Part shown: one piece after another, positions 58,925 through 64,000 of the stretch
How the letters are laid out: each line of letters starts with the position of its first letter
How positions within the stretch are numbered: the first letter of the stretch is position 1
NCBI GenBank assembly: GCA_963971575.1
Contig: OZ020624.1
Location: 1,989,001-2,053,000 of the forward strand
Source of the DNA: Liopterus haemorrhoidalis
Taxonomy: Eukaryota > Arthropoda > Insecta > Coleoptera > Dytiscidae
DNA length: 64,000 nucleotides
Reading direction: 5' to 3'
Notes under the pieces: generated by a model
What the model was told of the DNA's origin: nothing
The model's database searches: none
What the model saw: only the letters and a program-made list of their open reading frames with translations
Translations under genes and position numbers: made by a program

Positions 58925-59445
58925 TAAGGGGCAAGTATTGTAAATTTTCGATATCGAGATTTTGACTGATGACCACGTTTCATGGTCCAGGGAATCCAAA
59001 AAACCTATTTTCGGAGTGCCGTCCGTATGTGTGTGTGTGTCTGTGTGTGTGTGTGTCTGTGTGTGTGGCTGTGTGTGTGTCTTTGTGTGTGTCTGTGTGT
59101 GTGTCTGTGTGTATACACGATAACTCAAAAACAGTTTAACTTAAAGAGTTCGTTCTGGTGCTAAAAAATTCTCCTAATAATTGGGAAGAATCCTATTGTT
59201 TTTTATTAAAATCCGAAACCGGAAACGGAAGTTATTAAACTATAAAATTTTAAAAAATTCCTAACTAGTAAACCAAGCCTTGGACAAAAAATTGTATAGG
59301 ACATAATTTGATGTATTTATGCGTATTTACCTAAATCTTCTTTTAAATTTAAAAAAAAATATATATGTATTTTTTTTTTTATTATTTTTTTTTTTTTTAT
59401 GGGAGGGCAAGTCTAGCGGAGGTCTCCCTTCGCCACTGGTTTGTA
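58925..59445 (-). repeat. R3 repeat, copy 2, with GT microsatellite
   Basis: Reverse complement of 39542-39975, with a (GT)n tract at 59028-59112. Confidence 0.7.
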
Positions 59446-59715
59446 TTTATACTAAGATACTCTATGTCTTTTATTCTTTAAATTTAGTTTAAACAAATTA
59501 AATGGAAGCTCTTAGTACTCAAATATTGAATGAAAATGATTATCAAAAATCTATTGATTTTGATGCGATTATATAAAAGATACAGCACTCTGTTAACTTC
59601 TAACACTTATTAAATAAATTAATGGGTAGGTTTAAAAAAATAAAGGGGCTCGAAATACAAAATTACACGAATAGGAACGCCATTTCAAAATTATTGTACA
59701 AAAACAAAAACAATA

Positions 59716-60296
59716 CAGTCTGTTCCAAACGGCTAAGCGGAACTAGATTTTGCAATCTAGTTACTTTCATCGCTTAAATCGTGCTTTTCGGTCGTTTTGT
59801 TTAAGCTTTGTAAATCATACTTACAATTAACATTTTTTGGTTAAGGTTAATATCATTTTAAAATGTCATTTTCTTTATATTTTGATATTTTGTGCATTCT
59901 TAATACAAATTTCCCATTTATTTATTTTTTTGTCATTAAAATTTGTAAAAAAAAAATAATTTAATTTTGACATGTCATTCGTTTCTATGGTTTCATTGTT
60001 GGAATTTTAAATTTTGACATGCCGGTCACCATGGCGTAGTTGTTAGTGTAGCGATGCACTGGCTTCTAGACTATGAGGGCTCGGGTTCAAATCCCGGTTA
60101 TGGCATGGAAATTTTCTGAAATTAAAAATTGTCCTGGCTAATTGCCAAAGTAGTAAAGGCCATTAAATTAAAAAAAAAAAAAAAAATTTGACATTCCAAC
60201 GTGAAAAATGAAATAACCCCAGCAAGGTCCCTTCTCGTGACAACCTAAAAGAACGAAAATCCCATTTAGTTCCGCTTAACCGTTTGGAACAGACTG
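59716..60296 (+). mobile_element. MITE-A copy 7, split by a SINE
   Basis: Standard ends with TA duplications. The extra length is due to the tRNA-derived SINE at 60021-60186. Confidence 0.9.
60021..60186 (+). mobile_element. tRNA-derived SINE
   Basis: It starts GCCGGTCACCATGGCGTAGT, has an A-box-like ATGGCGTAGTTGTTAG, a B box GGGTTCAAATCCC, a short tRNA-unrelated body and an A-rich 3' end. It is flanked by TTTGACAT duplicated from MITE-A sequence. The tRNA head, poly(A) and target duplication fit retrotransposition by a LINE partner. Confidence 0.85.
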
Positions 60297-61039
60297 TAGT
60301 TGAAAGTATTATTGTTAATTTCATAAACCGGAACGATGTTTTCTATAATTTCATGAACTGGTACACCCTTCCGGTTTGCCCCGCTACATTTCGAACCCTA
60401 CACGGAACCGAGTGTTAAGAGAGAAACATAATTTGGGAAATACAGGTTTAAAATATGAAAAATAATTCTTTACCAAAAACTGAATATTGTTGACAAACAC
60501 TGGTTTTACATTAACAATTCTGCACAACAACATTTTGATTAAAAAACAAGAATATATTTATATACAATTAAATCAATTAATTAAATATTTCTTTAATAAA
60601 CAGCTACACTAATTATTTTTAATACATATTATATTTAGTACTGATATTTAAAATTTTATTATTATATTTAAAATTATTAACTGAAAAACTATATTTTATT
60701 ATTTTATTTAAATACTTTATAGCAAGTAAAACTTATTCACTATTTTTTAGTTTCTTTGTAGTTTTGTATCATTTTTGTAGTGGAGTAATACGCCGGGTAC
60801 ATGTTGTGCTTCTTTGAGTGCACGGTACGAAAGAGTTTCAATGCGTGCGAGAAACAGTGCAGTTTGATCGATAAACTACCACTGCTGTTATGGTTACCAT
60901 GGGTGCTGACATTGCAACCCACCATGTGACGTCACGCAGTTCCCGCAACGTCAAAAACGACGCCACGCGTCTTAGGATAAATTAGTTAACCCTTTCAGGG
61001 CAACTGCTTATTCCTGCTAACCAAAAATCTAATAAAAAA
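60297..61039. other. No gene recognised
   Basis: AT-rich, with a GC-richer patch at 60780-60975 (TGTGACGTCACGCAG) that has no supported coding frame. Confidence 0.3.
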
Positions 61040-62496
61040 TTGAAGTGAAGTGTGAATTTCCACACATTTCAGGGTTTTGCAGGTATTTAATAGGTGTAAG
61101 AAGTCAACATAATACTGGATGTCTAGGTATATTTATCACATCAAAATCAACAGTTTTTTTGATAATCACTTCTATTCGTTATTTGAGAACTAAGAGCTTC
61201 CATTTAATTTTTTTAAACAAAATTTAAATAATTTTCCAAATATCCTAGCGTTTTTTTTTTCTGCATTTGTTTCGTATTCTAGTCTTTATTAGATTAATAA
61301 GAAATATTTTACAGTGTAGAGTGTAGTGTGGTGTGGTGTTATTTATTTATTATATTATTTTACATCGGCCTATTTCTGCAACGAGGCTAATCGCTGATGC
61401 CAGGGGGCGAGCTCCTACACCTGGATGAAGGGTGAATGATTGTGAAAATGAGAGTAATGTTAACATATTATTCTCGCCCGAATAATATCACCGACGGAGA
61501 ATTGAACTACCAACCACACAATTCAGACTGTCTTCACCAGTCCAAACTGCTGCGATTTAATGCGCTCGACCAGTCTGTCGGTCGTGGTGTGGTGTGAGTA
61601 ACTCAGTTCGCAACTATTAAAAAAATATATTATTTTTTTTATATTTTTAATTCCAAAAAAATAGATGCACTATCTTAGCTATAAATACAAAAAATCCATA
61701 ACATTATTAGCCATATTTAACCATGAATTAAAAAAATAATTATTTTTTTCAAAAACAAAAACTGCCATACTTTCCAAAAACACAATCTGATCAAAAATTC
61801 CTCTCGTACGTTTGCGACTCAGATCAATATACATTACCTATATTTTTTTCAGATTTTTGGTTTAACCCTTTTTGGTAAAAGGGTGCTGGACAAGAACTTT
61901 TACACATTTTTGGCAAATTCGTGTTAAAAGAAACTAATTTCAAAATACTATCTATCATTCCGTAATCTACGTCTTAAGAGCTCTCTTTTGATACCACACA
62001 ATAATTTTAAAAAATATTTTTTTTTTATCAACTACACAAAAAAATCGATTTATCTGATCAAAACTTCCTGTTGAACTATTTCGGTTCCCATCAATGTTCA
62101 TTAGGGAGATTTTTTTTAGATTTTTAGATCAATCCCTTTGGGAGATAAGATGGGGAACAAAAGTTTTGGACACATTTTTGACAAAAATCCGATGACTTTT
62201 CAAAAGTAAAAATTTGTTTGTTGATCCACGCATTAAAAGGTTTCATTAGGCATGCCACCCAAAATTTAAAAAAAAAATATTTATTTTCCATTAAATACAT
62301 ATTTGTTTATATTTATCCCGCGCTGCATTTTTTTCAACTCTATAGTTTTCCTATATGTGGCTCAAAAAGTTGTACAAGTATGCCAAATTTCAACTTTCTA
62401 TGTTAAGCCATTTGGCTACAATTTCTACCGTACAGACAGACACATGGGTGACGTTATAAGGGTTTTTTTGGTGGTCATACCTACCAAACCCTAAAA
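61040..62496 (-). mobile_element. R1 repeat, subfamily II, complete (about 1.45 kb)
   Basis: Read in reverse, it begins TTTTAGGGTTTGGTAGGTAT near 62496 and ends at the GTGTG/CACAC tail near 61050. A tRNA-like module at 61490-61582 (minus) has paired ends ACCGAC/GTCGGT, A-box-like TGGTCGAGCGC and B-box-like TAGTTCAATTCTC, with a long variable-arm-like insert. It has more AT-rich body than subfamily I. Confidence 0.6.
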
Positions 62497-62834
62497 AGGG
62501 ATATAAGATAAAAATAATATAATAAAACACGTTTTTTGAGGTTTTTACAAAATATACATTCAAAATTATTATAAACATATAGTGAATATTTAAAAAAAAA
62601 ATGAATAAATAACCGAGCAAGAATTTAAGAAATCATGTTGAGATGTGCAGATTTATAAAATAAATTTTTTAGATTTTGTATGGTAAATTTCGATAACTTT
62701 TTTTAATTCGACCGATACCAAGCTAATTTATTAATTCTTTCTACTAATAAATTATTATTTTTTGCTAACTGTGGGACAGAAATAATATAATTTGGCTGGG
62801 GGCGTAACTAAGTTACATCCAGTTATGCCCTACT

Positions 62835-63212
62835 CAGTGTTGCCACCTGCCTGAAAAGAAAATTCCCTTTGGATGGTACAAAAATTCCTTTTTTCTCAAG
62901 AAAATTCCCTTGCTAAAGTGACCAGTTGTTTTACAATGAAATGTGGACAGGTGCTAAAAAAAAGCTTCTCGCCTCTCAAAATTTAAGTGATGAGCAAAAA
63001 AAAGGTCCTCACTTCCAAATCTGAGTAAAGAGCAAAACAAAAGGTCCTCATCATCCATCAAATGCGGGTCGAATGATCACCCTAAATAAGTAAGACTGAA
63101 GGAATAAATTATAAATAAAAAAAAAACAATCGATCAGATATGGAAAATTCCCTTTTTTTGGCGAAATTTCCCTTTTTCCCTCTAGACATCAAAAAGTCAG
63201 GTGGCAACACTG
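62835..63212 (+). mobile_element. hAT-type MITE with duplication GCCCTACT
   Basis: Ends CAGTGTTGCCACCTG and CAGGTGGCAACACTG are flanked by perfect GCCCTACT. Internal AAAGGTCCTCACTTCC and TGATGAGCAAAAA motifs show kinship with the MITE at 22053-22435. Confidence 0.88.
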
Positions 63213-63235
63213 GCCCTACTTTTTAGCTCTAGTTA

Positions 63236-63390
63236 TACCCTTTTCACACTAGATCTTTAAGATCGCTTCAGATAAGCTTCTAAGAAATACATAGGTTTAC
63301 CGCATTTGTTTTCCAGATGTAGGATGTTTCCTCTTTACAATGATGATTGTTATCTAATAAATGTTTAGCTAAATTTGATGACTAACAAAT
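63236..63390 (-). repeat. MITE-B end joined to an inverted Penelope-like fragment
   Basis: TACCCTTTTCACACTAGATC (MITE-B terminus) is followed within about 50 bp by the reverse complement of the GIY-YIG fragment at 63540-63658 (63284-63385). Confidence 0.6.
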
Positions 63391-63432
63391 TAATGAATAA
63401 TAAATTAAGTCAAAAATCTATTACATCCCACT

Positions 63433-63658
63433 CAGGTATTTATAAAATCATTGTCACGATTGTGAGGCTTACTACGTTGGTCAGACGAAACGTAATTTTA
63501 ATATAAGATATAAAGAACACATGAGAGCGTGGAAATTAAATAAACCAGAGTCATCAAATTTAGCTAAACATTTATTAGATAACAATCATCATTGTAAAGA
63601 AGAAAAATTAAACATCCTACATCTGGAAAACAAATGCGGTAAACCTATGTATTTCTTA
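63433..63658 (+). pseudogene. Penelope-like GIY-YIG endonuclease fragment
   Basis: SGIYKI then, after a one-base deletion, CHDCEAYYVGQTKRNFNIRY and KEHMRAWKLNKPESSNLAKH form the GIY...YVG core, with the conserved Arg of the catalytic region and HLLDNNHH downstream. In Penelope-like elements this domain is fused behind a reverse transcriptase, which is absent here. The 3' side is cut by MITE-B at 63659. Confidence 0.8.
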
Positions 63659-64000
63659 TACCCTTTTCACACTAGAACTTTAAGATCGGATGTTAAAGTG
63701 AATGTATCTTTAAACGTTAATGTGAAACCATATGGCCTCGTCTAAATACAAGCGATGTTTAAGACAGAGATCTGTGTCTTAAACTTCGTCCGCATTGCCA
63801 ACTTAATTTCTATTATAAAAAAATACTCCTTGAATTTGTGCTGTCAACATTTTATATTATCATAAACAAGAATACTGTATTATATCGACGTTATAAGAAG
63901 TTTATACTTATTGTTATAATAAAATTATTTATTTTAATAATGTGTTTAATAAAATACAGAGCTACAATAATTGAGATAAAATGTATCGACTTACATGTTA
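63659..64000 (+). mobile_element. MITE-B, second copy, running off right edge
   Basis: TACCCTTTTCACACTAGAAC and the next 340 bp match 27563-27905 closely. TTA precedes it. The right end is outside the window. Confidence 0.82.

Noticed and set aside
58982..59164. VCVCVCVCLCV frame
   Set aside because: It is a (GT)n microsatellite translation in R3.

Overview
The window is a piece of an AT-rich, intron-rich and extremely transposon-dense animal nuclear genome, almost certainly an insect. The support is mariner, hAT, PIF/Harbinger, Penelope-like, RTE-like and R4/Dong-like relics of insect type, many MITEs, and a nuclear copy of mitochondrial ND2 that reads only with the invertebrate mitochondrial code (ATA Met, TGA Trp). 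The insect order cannot be fixed from what is visible. There are no operons, CRISPR arrays or bacterial features. All gene models were built by hand from open frames, GT/AG sites and matching intron phases.

Three transcription units are supported, all on the minus strand. (1) A four-exon gene (7760 to 761) encodes a 255-residue secreted protein of unknown family. The first exon of a close paralogue (352 to 263) lies just downstream and runs off the left edge, so this is a tandem duplication. (2) The 3' part of a TOGARAM1/Crescerin-like gene (TOG-domain regulator of ciliary microtubules) spreads over more than 42 kb (57038 to 14724) in ten phase-compatible exons, ending in a C-terminal TOG domain. 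Its introns hold most of the repeats. (3) A three-exon, 271-residue S1-family serine protease homologue that has lost all three catalytic residues (50387 to 48099) sits wholly inside one TOGARAM-like intron on the same strand.

The rest is repeats, often nested. R1 is a roughly 0.9-1.5 kb repeat with short inverted ends and a tRNA-like module that differs between copies. R2 is a repeat with CTGT/CCGT microsatellites. MITE-A is a roughly 407-bp element with TA target duplications and seven near-complete copies. Several hAT-type MITEs carry 8-bp target duplications. Internally deleted mariners, a PIF/Harbinger element with TTA duplications, pogo/Tigger-like MITEs, a THAP-bearing element, large foldback elements and a tRNA-derived SINE inserted in a MITE are also present. 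A 17-bp minisatellite organised in 272-bp higher-order units fills the last TOGARAM-like intron (15.1-17.2 kb), and a second, inverted array of the same motif lies at 34.6-35.0 kb.

Layout: 0-8 kb secreted-protein genes with nested MITEs; 8-14.5 kb NUMT and repeats; 14.7-21.1 kb the clustered 3' exons of the TOGARAM-like gene; 21-47 kb two repeat-filled introns; 47-57 kb more TOGARAM-like exons with the nested protease homologue; 57-64 kb foldback element, R1 copies, SINE-in-MITE and Penelope-like fragments.
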